From assembly GCA_018340375.1 (NCBI GenBank), contig JAFFJZ010000004.1, forward strand, positions 38,724,001-38,788,000: 64,000 nucleotides of DNA, written 5' to 3'. How positions within the stretch are numbered: the stretch's first letter is position 1; each line of letters starts with the position of its first letter. Under the pieces are notes generated by a model. The model made no database searches, had not been told where the DNA came from, and worked only from the letters and a program-made list of their open reading frames with translations. The translations under genes and the position numbers were made by a program. This document shows, piece by piece, positions 1 through 10,267 of the stretch. The DNA comes from Gonatopus flavifemur. Its lineage: Eukaryota; Arthropoda; Insecta; Hymenoptera; Dryinidae.

Positions 1-571
1 TTGATGAGTTATATTTTTCAAAGTTATAGTCAATCATTAAATCATTGGAATCATTGATTCTTTCTGAATTTTATTGACGATCAAAACATTAATGACGAAT
101 CGAAATTATTAGATGCAATGTCTTATGAATAAAGATTCATTCTTTGAATAAAATCTATTGCATATCCATCATTTTACATGAAATAATGAATCTATGACAC
201 AAATTCAACGTTGAAATATAACGTATGATATGAAAACTTTTGAATTTGATCTATCGATTTCATTTTCTCTACTTACACTTGCATGTTCCATACCAAAGAA
301 ATATTCCCTCTAATTTCTTCTATTCTTGAGTTCTGACCAAGTGAACCTTGGTAGAACGTGTTGATCACACGTAAGCGATAAAATATAGGGTTCTTCTACC
401 CAAATAAAAGAGCTTCTCAGAAGATCCCTGTCGAACACATGGTATTTCCAAACGAGTCAACAAAACTTATTTTGTATCGATATGAGATGCAAACAAAATC
501 TCGCTGATATTCGATATCCACTGAAGGGAAAACAAGAATTTAGTGATATTATGATGGCATACTGTTGGTTC
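1..571. other. AT-rich intergenic DNA
   Basis: No coding signal, RNA gene or clear repeat was seen. Reading frames are short and their translations are low in complexity. Confidence 0.6.
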
Positions 572-737
572 CAGTGATGCCAGCATTTGGTCGACTGAGT
601 CGATTTTCCCTCTCCATCACATCTGTCTGTATAGAAATTCCACACACACAATCAAACCTCCGACAAAAGAAATTTGATTGTATAGAGCGTGATGAAGGAG
701 GAAAATCGACTCGGTCGACCAAATGCTGGCATCACTG
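572..737. mobile_element. hAT-type foldback element, CAGTGATGCCAG family, copy 1
   Basis: A 166-bp hairpin starts CAGTGATGCCAGC and ends with its reverse complement. The arms are about 50 bp (572-621 and 689-737). The flanking octamers are GTTGGTTC (564-571) and GTTGTTTC (738-745), which match at 7 of 8 positions. An 8-bp target duplication with CAGTG termini is typical of hAT elements. It has no coding capacity, so it would be non-autonomous. Copies with the same termini lie at 17410-17573 and 30004-30407. Confidence 0.85.
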
Positions 738-1639
738 GTTGTTTCAACCCAAGTAGGTAGAAAGTAGACAGATTGGAACTCCCGGATCAAGGAATACTTG
801 CAGATAGTAAGTGTAAACTCAAAGGAAATGAATCGAAGACAATCTCGGAATTAGAACCTTCGTTTTCAACCGTGTATTATGAAACTCGAGCCTTCAATAA
901 CGAACCATGAAAAATTGAACGAATGATTTGAAATTCATTCAAAATTTTGAACTTCTCTTCAGAAAAAGCAAGAGTAATTAACGCTTGCTTCCAAATTATT
1001 CGAACAAATGGAGTTACAGATACAAATCCAATTGAATGAGAATTATGAAAAAATAAATTGTTTTGAATAATCACCCTGTAATGGAATGAAGAATTCTGTT
1101 CTTCTCTGAACTGCAACGACAGGTTAACTTACGATATTGGAAAGAATTAAGCTTGTTCATGTATAATGTTGACAGCAACCGCAACGACAGGTTACCTTTC
1201 GTATTTTGAACTGAAACTATGTTCTAGAATATGATCAATGCTATGCAACCACAACCGAAAGGTTAATACACATGGACAGCTTACAAGAATTAGAATTCAT
1301 ACTGTATATAATCTTAGTAAAAAGGAAATATTTTGTGAAATCATGAAGGAAAATGAATTTTGAATGAATGAGAAAAGAAAATAATTAGACTGATTGAAGA
1401 AATGAACATAAATCTCTTGAGATGGAGTGAATGTTTCGAGGGAAAGCTCAAAGGAAACAGATGTTAATGCTGTACGATTTTGAAAATTAGGAATTATGAA
1501 AGTCCAAATAGAAGTAAAGGAGAGTATTAAAATTTGGATACAGACTTTGAAGAAGTTAGAAAAAATCTTAAGAGTTTCATGAAAAATAGAGATTGACGAA
1601 GGAATATCAAGGATTAGTTAAAATTATGTAACACAAGCG
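738..1639. other. Intergenic DNA with a weak three-fold repeat
   Basis: Nothing coding is seen. A GCAACGACAGGTTAAC-like motif recurs three times, about 65-70 bp apart, near 1112, 1178 and 1250. It may be a decayed tandem repeat. Confidence 0.4.
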
Positions 1640-2988
1640 TTACAAGAGCATAGAGCGAGAAGGAGGGGACGCAAACGAGGAGGTAGAGATGGAAGAAGCG
1701 CGGGACTCGAAATGAGCCAAGGCGGCGATAAGGGCCAGTCTCCTGTTAGTACTCGATACGTGCTCTAGTCCTTGAGTCACCATACCGTGCCACGAGTGGC
1801 TACCACGAATTACCGCAGGTAATTTCTGTGAGTTTTGACTCATGGCTTTTCTTCAACCGGACACCCCGGATTCAGACCGCACCATCCATCCTCTACGAAG
1901 ACCTCCACCGAAGGACGCCCCCAACCCCTTAAACGAGAGGGAAAGGCCGGCCGAGAGACGAGACGTAACGACAAACACATACACGACACACACTCTCACT
2001 CAGCACACATTTTCAGTGGTAAGCTATAATTATTGTAAGTTGCATATCGAGAAATCTTTGAATATACATACATACACACTTATTTCGACATCCAATGCAT
2101 TCTCTCTGTTCTCTTCACCCGCCCCCTCCTCCTCGTCGTCACCCCATTATAGTGGCACCCAACCTGAAAAACCCACACATAGACACACAGAAACACATAC
2201 ATATACACAAGAACAAACACTCAGAAATCCATTTACTCCTATCCGAACCCTCACATTCACACGAAACAACATATAATTATAAACAGGTGGAAAATCTAGA
2301 TTCAATTCACAACGTTAATGAAAAATTAATCAGGAACAGAAAAGACACAGATAGAAAGGAAAATCGAGTGAATTAAATCTAGAAACAAATGAAAGATTAT
2401 CAAATTGAGAAAAAATTATATGTACTAAAAAAAAAATACGAAAATATTGAAACGTATGTGTACTTGTATACATGCATGTAAGAGATCGTAGAAACACACG
2501 TAAATACACACAAATAAGTCTGGAATGCAAAGTAAGACATACATATCGCACAGAACGATACTCTACGCGCAAGAAGAAGAACAACCTTGAGCGCGGAGTA
2601 GAGTATCGTTGACGCGATGAGACGTGATACAAAGACGCAAGACATAAACAACATTCCTGAGAGGATACAAAGTATAAGAAAGGACATACAAACGAATCAA
2701 TTGAATAAATCGAGGTCTAAAATCACTCTGTAAATCCAAAGAAAAGACGAATAGCTCGAAAGTAATAATACGAAATATTAAATAGAAATTAGATCGAACA
2801 GAATAATCAAACAAGACCAGGAATATAACTATACATATTACTGAACACACAAACCATACAAAATACGAACGAAAAACACACATATGTACATACACACATA
2901 CAAACATACATGTAACATATAACACACGATACGATACAATGACACTAAACAAGGAAGACACATACATACAATAACCGAAAATTCCTAC
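1640..2988 (+). other. Probable 5' leader of the gypsy element, A/C-rich
   Basis: From about 1840 the plus strand is rich in A and C, with many ACACA runs, and is poor in T. This bias continues into the gag segment. Open frames here translate to H/T/P/R-rich low-complexity peptides and are probably by-products of the bias. The segment lies where the 5' LTR and leader should be, but no LTR boundary can be fixed because no 3' partner was found. Confidence 0.45.
2153..2166 (+). promoter_or_regulatory. Primer-binding-site-like sequence (tRNA-Lys type)
   Basis: TGGCACCCAACCTG resembles the tRNA-Lys-type primer-binding site of gypsy-like elements (TGGCGCCCAAC consensus), with one mismatch in the first 11 bases. 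It lies upstream of gag, as expected. If correct, the 5' LTR would end near 2150. Confidence 0.4.
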
Positions 2989-4036
2989 GTGAAAACACAC
3001 GTCAAAGGAAACCTCGAATGCAGGATCGAATACCGCTACCGAAACATAATACGAAGTACAAAAACGGAACATATTGAACCGATTGAATTGAAAGAAATAC
3101 AGACACATAACACATACACACAAACATCAAGAAGATTCAAACGAACGAAATTACACGACGGAATATCAAGTTCAAATAACATCAAAATCAAACACAAAAT
3201 GAATAGACGAAACAGACACAACGAAACATACATACCCACAGATTACAGACATACACGAGATAAAACCCAACACGAACAAAGAACAAGAAGAAGCTTGGAT
3301 AACCAAACACAGTACAGACTAAGACATGCCATACAAACAGAATACAATCAATCTTTCACGCAAGACAGTTTTCCAAGGAATAACCAAGAATTCATCGATG
3401 GGAGAAACCATTCATTAGAACATTCCAATCGCCCAAACGCACAACTAAGACGAAGACGAAGACAAAATAGACAACGAGAACGACCAGACAGAGACAGAAA
3501 CAGTACGATGTTGAAGAATTTTTTACACAGGGATTCTGACTATGGAAACGAACTGAGTGCAGCAGAATTGAACAACACACATAGAACACATAGAGGAAAA
3601 CACATAGAACCGGAAGTTATGAGGAGAAACCGAATAGAGGAAAATGGAGACAACACATCAGACGAAATAAATAGCGACGGAACAGACCGGGAAACGGAAC
3701 AAGAAAGGGGTAGAAATTCCACACGGAAGAATAACCACACAGTTGAACAAAGACAGAACTACATAAATACAAGCGAAGAAGAGATAATAATGGATGACAC
3801 ATAGAGGATAGAACCATACAGCACAAGAAACAAAACACAAAGAAAACCACGACTACCAGTAAGGAACTTGAACATAAAATTCAGCGGGAACGAAACAGAA
3901 GACCCAGAACAATTTTCGTTAAAATTAGCCCAATACTAAGATACATTCACAGACGAAGAAATATTATTATTATCACCACAAATTTCACACGAAACAGCAT
4001 ATAAATGGCACACCCTCAATCACACAAAATGGACAA
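2989..4036 (+). pseudogene. gag: Gypsy gag, N-terminal part
   Basis: This frame is open from 2989 to an in-frame TAG at about 3802, then continues in the same frame with a second stop near 3936. The first part is very hydrophilic (R, N, E, T rich, with an arginine-rich run RRRRRQNRQR). The last part (KFSGNETEDPEQFSLKLAQY) looks like the start of a Gag capsid domain. There is no ATG at the left edge of the frame. The coding sequence stops at 4036, where the DDE/SWIM transposon is inserted, and Gag-like sequence resumes at 7949. The Gag assignment of the N-terminal region rests mainly on position. Confidence 0.6.
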
Positions 4037-4790
4037 GGGACCCCGCACAAATCTCATGGAAAATGATTCTGCGTCGAATTGGCTAAATTCGCGATATGAT
4101 ATAGTTCAGAACGTCCCAATCAAAAGTGTCCATAGGCACAAAGTCCAATAATGGACAGTTTCCGAGATATAGAGCATTGAAGATCAGAAAAGTGGAACTA
4201 TGAGTAGCCATATATGTGAGATATATCTATATATGCTGTATGCGTGCATGGATGCAGGTACCTACGTCTGTACCTACACAGCCCCACAAATTCAAAGAGG
4301 GTTCTTAATTGATTCATTCTGAATTCTCACAGTCCCAAATGAATTCATTATGAATTTTTTCTGGACTGTGGTGCTGTGGGGGTATACATGTATGTACATG
4401 TATATATATGTTGGTGTGTATACATATGTATATGTATATATGTATATATGTATGTACGTATATATGTATGTATGTGTGTATGTATTTACGGTCATGGAAA
4501 AAACACACGGCAGTAATTGTAGAATTAATCTATGTTTTTATTCGTTTATCATCATTGCAAGTACATTTTCCTTCATCACAAGTACAACTTGTGTGTATAT
4601 GATATGTGATTATGAATACAAGAATGGACATAATTCTATACGTAACATTTTTTGATTCTGAAAATGGCTGATCAACCCACATCCATCTAGTTTCATATCA
4701 CACTAGAACGCAGCAGATTTCGGTAGTACGAGGTGGAAGGTATGTGTAGACATGCATCTAAAGTTCAAGTACCTCAGGTACATTCATGTT
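4037..4790. repeat. Left terminal inverted repeat of the DDE/SWIM transposon
   Basis: It is a reverse-complement match to 7202-7948, diverged by scattered substitutions. It includes a TATATG/TATGTA microsatellite near 4385-4480 that differs between the arms, and a GAATTC-rich stretch near 4310-4370 that resembles 32530-32910. Confidence 0.85.
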
Positions 4791-6345
4791 CCGTGGCGGC
4801 GGCCGATTTTCTGCATCATAAATGCACCGGATCAATCTGGTTGAAGGATAACGAATATCGGCCTGATGACGTGCATACCCCATAAACCACATCACGCTGG
4901 CTATGTGTGCGCAAGTACCTACAGTTCGCGCACCTGATTTGCAAGTACAATAATAGCCTTCTATGAGGTCATCTTCAGTTTCCATTTCGTCATCCATCTC
5001 TTCGTCATGATTGTTTGACCGATATGCTATCCATAGTTGATGCTTAGTGGCGTTGCGAAATCGAGAAAATACTCTCACTCTCATCAATCCTGGCTGTCGC
5101 AACCTGTTAACATCTCTCAACATTTCGAGATGGAATTCTTGATCATCCCTCTGCAGTTTATCTTGGATATATAGAATGGCGCTAGACGGATTTGATATAC
5201 ACCTACCGTAAGGCTCCGTAAAAACTCCAGCGATAGTACTGGGAAATCTAATACTGCTGCAGCATCCAAATGCACCCATCTTTGAGCATTCCTGGTACTT
5301 AGATTTTCAACCTCAACTGATGCTTGCAAGACATTTGGCTCTCTTGCCTTCTCGATTAATTGTCGCGCCATTTGGATATCAGCTCCATCCATGAGAATAC
5401 AAGGATGATATTTATTCATTATTGCTCCAGCTATTCGGTAAAAATCTCCCAAGTTCGGGATATGTTGAATTTGTATTATTTGCTGGAAGAATTTGAAAAT
5501 ACTTTTGATCTGTCCGTTTCTTGCTTCTACTATCCACCTGAATTTAGTAATTAAACGCGAATCGTTAGCATTCTCTGTATTGAGTTGACGTTCCCCTACT
5601 CGAAGAAGTGCTGGCATTTTCCATACAATCCCCAGGCGGGTGAATAACTCGGCGGCATCTCGATATCCTCTGTCGACTATAACTATGTCACCGTTTTGAA
5701 ACCACGTCCTCATTCTATCAGCATCTCTCACAAACTCGTTTCGCAGGATAGCAGCATCATTGTTACGGGTATCACAGAAGTATGGTCCTTGAATATCCAG
5801 TATATAGCCATTAGGTGCGACTATCAGAATAGGTTTGGCTAAATGCCGACCCTTATAAACAGAGTATGACTGCCGGAGAGCTCTGAAATTGCTGCTTTTG
5901 GGAATGTAGCTATAAGTCCCATCAATGAATGCAATCACTCGCGGGGAATCCGGCTCAGGATTGTACAACTCGTTAGCAAATTCCGTCACGTGGCTTTGAA
6001 TATAATGTTCTCTTGTGATTGCATCAAGTCCAATATTCCTAGGTACGAAACGTTGCATCAAACATTTTCTGACAGTCGCAGTAGCTAAACTTGATGCTTG
6101 TCTGCTTTAATATTGAAATACAGCAGTGAGAAATTCATCAGGAAGTCTTCGGCGTAGCTTACACAAGAACATGAGCAAATCCTTTTTACCAACATATCTA
6201 AAGCCATGTCCATTGGGCACCCTATCGCAGTAAGTGTATAATTCACGAAATTGCTGTTTTGTGATAGGGCAGAAACATTCAAATTCATGATCAGATAGAC
6301 TGTTTTCATCGTCAATTTTTGTTGTACTTATAGCTACACTACGGA
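4758..6345 (-). pseudogene. DDE transposase with C-terminal SWIM zinc finger
   Basis: This would be the catalytic protein of the 4037-7948 transposon. The longest frame (5117-6061) shows a DDE-superfamily endonuclease core of the DDE_Tnp_4 type: FIDGTYSYI (Asp about residue 47), IVIVDRGYRD (Asp 130) and RWIVEARN (Glu 179). A frameshift near 5165 moves the frame to 4758-5279, which carries the SWIM finger CTCKSGARTVGTCAH (CxC...CxH). Upstream coding continues at 6085-6345 in another frame (FECFCPITKQQFRELYTYCD) with one TAA just before the DDE frame. The stop and frameshift inactivate this copy. The last codons and the stop lie inside the left terminal inverted repeat. Domain order and motifs support the call strongly; the superfamily is less sure. 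Confidence 0.8.
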
Positions 6346-6837
6346 GCCTTGTAAAAATGTTTGGAGTTTATGCCCCTCAATGATGTATGGTTGATTGATG
6401 AACCTCAAACCAAGTAAGAGAGGCTGAAGGAGAAAACCTCGCTCATTTAGATGATGTGTACATGATCTCACATTTTCTGGTACATAAACATTCTGTACAA
6501 TGAAGATATTGGACCTACATTCAACTGATAATCTATGTATATCATTAGGAGAGTTGCGGATTAAACAAGTACCATTCGTAGTTCGGGTTAATACGTTGAG
6601 TCTCATGCAATGGGGGTCTTGTTCCATCGCAATAATTTCATTACGAATCGATCGATTACAATTCATGCATACCCTTGTGAGTTGCGTTGATTCAAGAGGT
6701 GGCTGATTCAATGCGTCTCGTCTTCGGATAGCAATATGACGTTTCAGGGCATTAACATCGCCATGTATTGATGTCGTGAGTCGAGGAATGAATGCATCAT
6801 CACAAATGTAACACTGTATGCGATTTCTAAAAGCCAT
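6334..6837 (-). pseudogene. N-terminal zinc-binding region of the DDE/SWIM transposase
   Basis: This 167-residue frame starts MAFRNRIQCYICDDAF and carries paired cysteines (CYIC near residue 9, CMNC near residue 58) and a C..H cluster (VRSCTHHL near residue 124). It could be a DNA-binding or recruitment domain. Its end overlaps the next coding frame by a few bases in a different phase, so the two were probably one gene now separated by a frameshift or an intron. Its ATG at 6835-6837 is a plausible start. Downstream is the DDE core. Confidence 0.6.
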
Positions 6838-7201
6838 ATTGTTCTAAGAGATTTTTCTTATCTTGAATGAAGAATAAAGGGGAAACATGAATACTTTGTA
6901 AGTTACATATACAGATTTGATTGTAATCTAAATACCTTTGCAGAAAATTATTACCAACCGTGGATTATAATTAAGTTACATATACGAAATACTGTCATGT
7001 TACTGGAGACAACGAACCAATGAATTTAAACTTTTGGTAATGGGATGAATGGTCAATATTAGGAGGCATCCTTCCAATCCCCCGATGGAAACATATCAGC
7101 GAGGGAGAAAAAAATGTACCTGTCATAAAGGGCAATGAATAAGAACGTAAACAAACCCTACAATGACCGTCCTGTGATTTTTCAATAAACGTTAATCAAA
7201 A
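6838..7201. other. Non-coding segment between the transposase start and the right inverted repeat
   Basis: This segment is upstream of the minus-strand transposase and would be expected to hold its promoter. No specific motif could be defended. Confidence 0.4.
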
Positions 7202-7948
7202 GGACATGAATGTACCTCAGGTACTTGAACTTCAGATGCATGCCTACACATACCTTTCACCTCGTACTACCGAAATCTGCTGCGTTCTAGTGTGATATGA
7301 AACTAGATGGATGTGGGTTGATCAGCCATTTTCAGAATCAAAAAATGTTACGTATAGAATTATGTCCATTCTTGTATTCATAATAACATATCATATACAC
7401 ACAAGTTGTACTTGTGATGAAGGAAAATGTACTTGCAATGAAGATAAATGAATAAAAACATAGATTAATTCTACAATTACTGCCGTGTGTTTTTTCCATG
7501 ACCGCAAATACATACACACATCCACACATACATACATGTATACATATATACAAATACATATGTATACACACCAACATATATATACATATACATACATGTA
7601 TACCCCCACAGCACCACAGTCCAGAAAAAATTCATAATGAATTCATTTGGGACTGTGAGAATTCAGAATGAATCAATTAAGAACCCTTTTTGAATTTGTG
7701 GGGCTGTGTAGGTACAGACGTAGGTACCTGCATCCATGCACGCATACAACATATATAGATATATCTCACATATATGGTTACTCATAGTTCCACTTTTCTG
7801 ATCTTCAATGCTCTATATCTCGGAAACTGTCCATTATTGGACTCTGTGCCTATGGACACTTTTGATTGGGACGTTCTGAACTGTATCATATTGCGAATTC
7901 AGTCAATTCGACGGAGAACCATTTTCCATAAGATTTGTGCGGGGTCCC
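7202..7948. repeat. Right terminal inverted repeat of the DDE/SWIM transposon
   Basis: It is the inverted partner of 4037-4790 and ends ATTTGTGCGGGGTCCC. Gypsy gag resumes directly after it (LRQFRDFGETFFPY). Confidence 0.85.
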
Positions 7949-9341
7949 TTACGACAATTCAGAGACTTCGGGGAAACATTCTTTCCCTATAACGTAGGAG
8001 TATTAGAAGAGAGACTGAGAAGATGCACACAACAAAAAGACGAAACAATGACAAAATTCCTCATACGGTTTAGAACCATACTAAAAAAAATTTGGTATAA
8101 CACTTTATCAAGCCAGAAAATGCGGTCTCAATGATCCCGTTTTTTCAGGAGCGCGAGATGATTGCAGTTTTAGTGAATTCGCTGCGGCCTCCACTGATGC
8201 TAGACTTCTGATCAACCCCGCTATGGAAAGGAATTTCACCACCTTAATACGATCATAATTGAGAGATGGAGCCCTACAAATCGCTCGCAGTGCTAATCCT
8301 GCTACTGTCCAAGACTTGGTTGACGTATTGGAAGGTATATATCCAACTCCAGAACCCGGCATCGAATTGTTGGGGGAACTTGGAACCCTGTACCAACAAG
8401 AACATGCTGATGCTGCTACTTACTTCAGCAGAGCACAAGAATTAGAATCGAGAATAATCAATGCGTATAAAAATGAAAATAACAACGAAATCACCCCTGA
8501 AAAAACTACTGAATTGGAAACCGCGGTTTGCAAGGCTTTCGTTCGCGGATGGAAACCAGAAATTTATAGCCTCATGGAAGAAAAAGAACATTTGGATGCA
8601 GCTGGACCAGGAGCAATTACCCTGGAAAAGGAAGTTGCTATTCAAAAACAACTAAAGAACTTATCTATCAGAGATGAGAGATGTATATTATGCGAAAGCT
8701 TCGGACACAAATCAGGAGACTGCCCGAGACTGAATAAAGGAACCACGAAAAAAACTATACGATGCCAAATTCGTTATGATAATGGACATGTCGCCATACA
8801 ATGTCATAAACATAGGAAACCCAACGATACTGGTAGGGAACCACAGTGTCAAATATGCAATAAATATGGACCCGAAGCTAATATATGTAGAAATTGAGAG
8901 ACTACCAAATGTACCAAGTGTTACGAACGAGGACACACTGCACGAGAATGTAGGGACTTTTTCGGAAGAAATTCGGATACTTGCCAAATTTGTAAAAAAA
9001 ATCAGACATCGAGCTGATGTATGCCGATATTACGTACCTATTCAAATGATGCAGCCAAAAGGGTGCCAGAAATGCAGTTCAACGAATCATATGCTAAAGA
9101 TTGCAGAAACTACATTAAATGTCAACTCTGCAAAAGGAACGGACATGAAGCTGATCGATGCCCAGAAATTGCCATGAGGAACCCAAAACTTTCTATCCAC
9201 TGTCAATTTTGTAAAAGGATGGGTCACACCGCTGAAACATGTCACCAATTGAAACCACAAACGAATAGTGGGAGCTACTGCACCTTTTGTAAAAACAACA
9301 CCCACACCATCGAGGAATGCAGAGTTTGTGAAGATGCCTAG
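7949..9341 (+). pseudogene. gag: Gypsy gag, C-terminal part with eight CCHC-type knuckles
   Basis: Capsid-like sequence (RQFRDFGETFFPYNVGVLEE, then a helical stretch to about residue 140 of the 8259 frame) is followed by eight zinc-knuckle units. Units 1, 4, 6 and 7 keep CX2CX4HX4C (CILCESFGHKSGDC, CTKCYERGHTAREC, CQLCKRNGHEADRC, CQFCKRMGHTAETC). Unit 8 keeps the ligands but lacks the glycine (CTFCKNNTHTIEEC). Units 2, 3 and 5 have lost a ligand. Knuckles bind RNA during packaging. In-frame stops lie at about 8895 and 9014, and a frameshift separates the capsid part from 8259 onward. Most Ty3/gypsy Gags have one or two knuckles, so this number is unusual. Confidence 0.8.
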
Positions 9342-10267
9342 AATATAAGAAATTCGGGAAACTCCCAGAGCCTCCCACGCAGGGAGGCAGGAATTCAGAA
9401 TCAAAGTATATCCCGGATTCAAAATTCTACACGACCGAATCAGAGCATACATCATGCAATGATTCACGCAGAAGACACAATCGAACGACAGACGTTGAAT
9501 TAGCCCTGGAACTACATTCACCTGCAATCAAAGTGGAAATAGGATCCCGAATCGTCACCTTTTCATTGGATTCAGGGGCTGGAGTTTGTTTGATCAAACA
9601 AAATATTATTGAAGATCCAACTGCAATCGATACGGACGAAATACTGTATCTATCAGGAATTTCACCAGAAACAGTACCAACCATAGGGAAGTTCGACATA
9701 TGTTTCATCGGTTGCTTAACCACATTGCAGGTAGTACCCGATGACTTTCACATCAAACATGATGGAATTATTGGAATTACCTTTCCACCAGAACAGGAAG
9801 CCAAGATTAACTGGGAAGAAAATTGTCTGGAATTGAGAGAATCGAAAGAAATTCCATTCATCCAAGAAACTAGGATCTATACAATCTCTGGTCGTATGAG
9901 ACAAATTGTAAAAATTCAAATCGAGGAAACGAAGCTATAGGAAGGTTACATATCACCTATAACTATAACCAATGGCGTGTACATAGATAACACTGCGGTC
10001 AGGAACTACGATGGAAACATATATACGCCAATAGTCAATACCACCAATGAAGAAATCAAAGTATCTATTCCCACAATCAAATTGGAAGAAATCGAACGGA
10101 TAAATACGGAAACTACTCAACCTACAGGAGGAACAAAAACTACAGAAACTACCCATTTCCGAACTACAAATCGAAAAAAACGAAATTCGTATAAAGTTTC
10201 AAAAAATTCAATCAATTTCACTGCAGAAGGAAATGAACGATATGGAAAAACCGAACAACTATTATGA
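9342..10267 (+). pseudogene. pol: Gypsy aspartic protease and linker
   Basis: The frame 9533-9940 contains VTFSLDSGAGVCLIKQN, the catalytic D-S/T-G motif of a retropepsin, followed by a hydrophobic GIIGITF stretch typical of the second half of the fold. The protease would cleave Gag and Pol. A TAG near 9938 and a TGA near 10265 interrupt an otherwise single frame (9533-10594) leading into the reverse transcriptase. The linker 9977-10267 is T/K/N rich with no recognised domain. Confidence 0.75.

Larger units (their letters stand above)
4037..7948. mobile_element. DNA transposon with ~750-bp terminal inverted repeats and a DDE/SWIM transposase
   Basis: The element starts GGGACCCCGCACAAATCT and ends with its inverted copy. 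The inverted repeats run 4037-4790 and about 7202-7948. The interior codes on the minus strand for a zinc-finger/DDE/SWIM transposase. It lies inside gag of the gypsy element. The 9-bp flanks AATGGACAA and TTACGACAA share only their last five bases, so the target duplication is uncertain; a decayed 9-bp duplication would fit Mutator-like elements. I recall DDE plus C-terminal SWIM proteins of this kind as common in invertebrates, but I cannot assign a superfamily with certainty. Confidence 0.85.

Noticed and set aside
1842..3123. Several open frames of 60-186 codons on both strands
   Set aside because: They come from the A/C-rich strand bias; translations are H/T/P-rich on one strand and V/F/C-rich on the other, with no domain.
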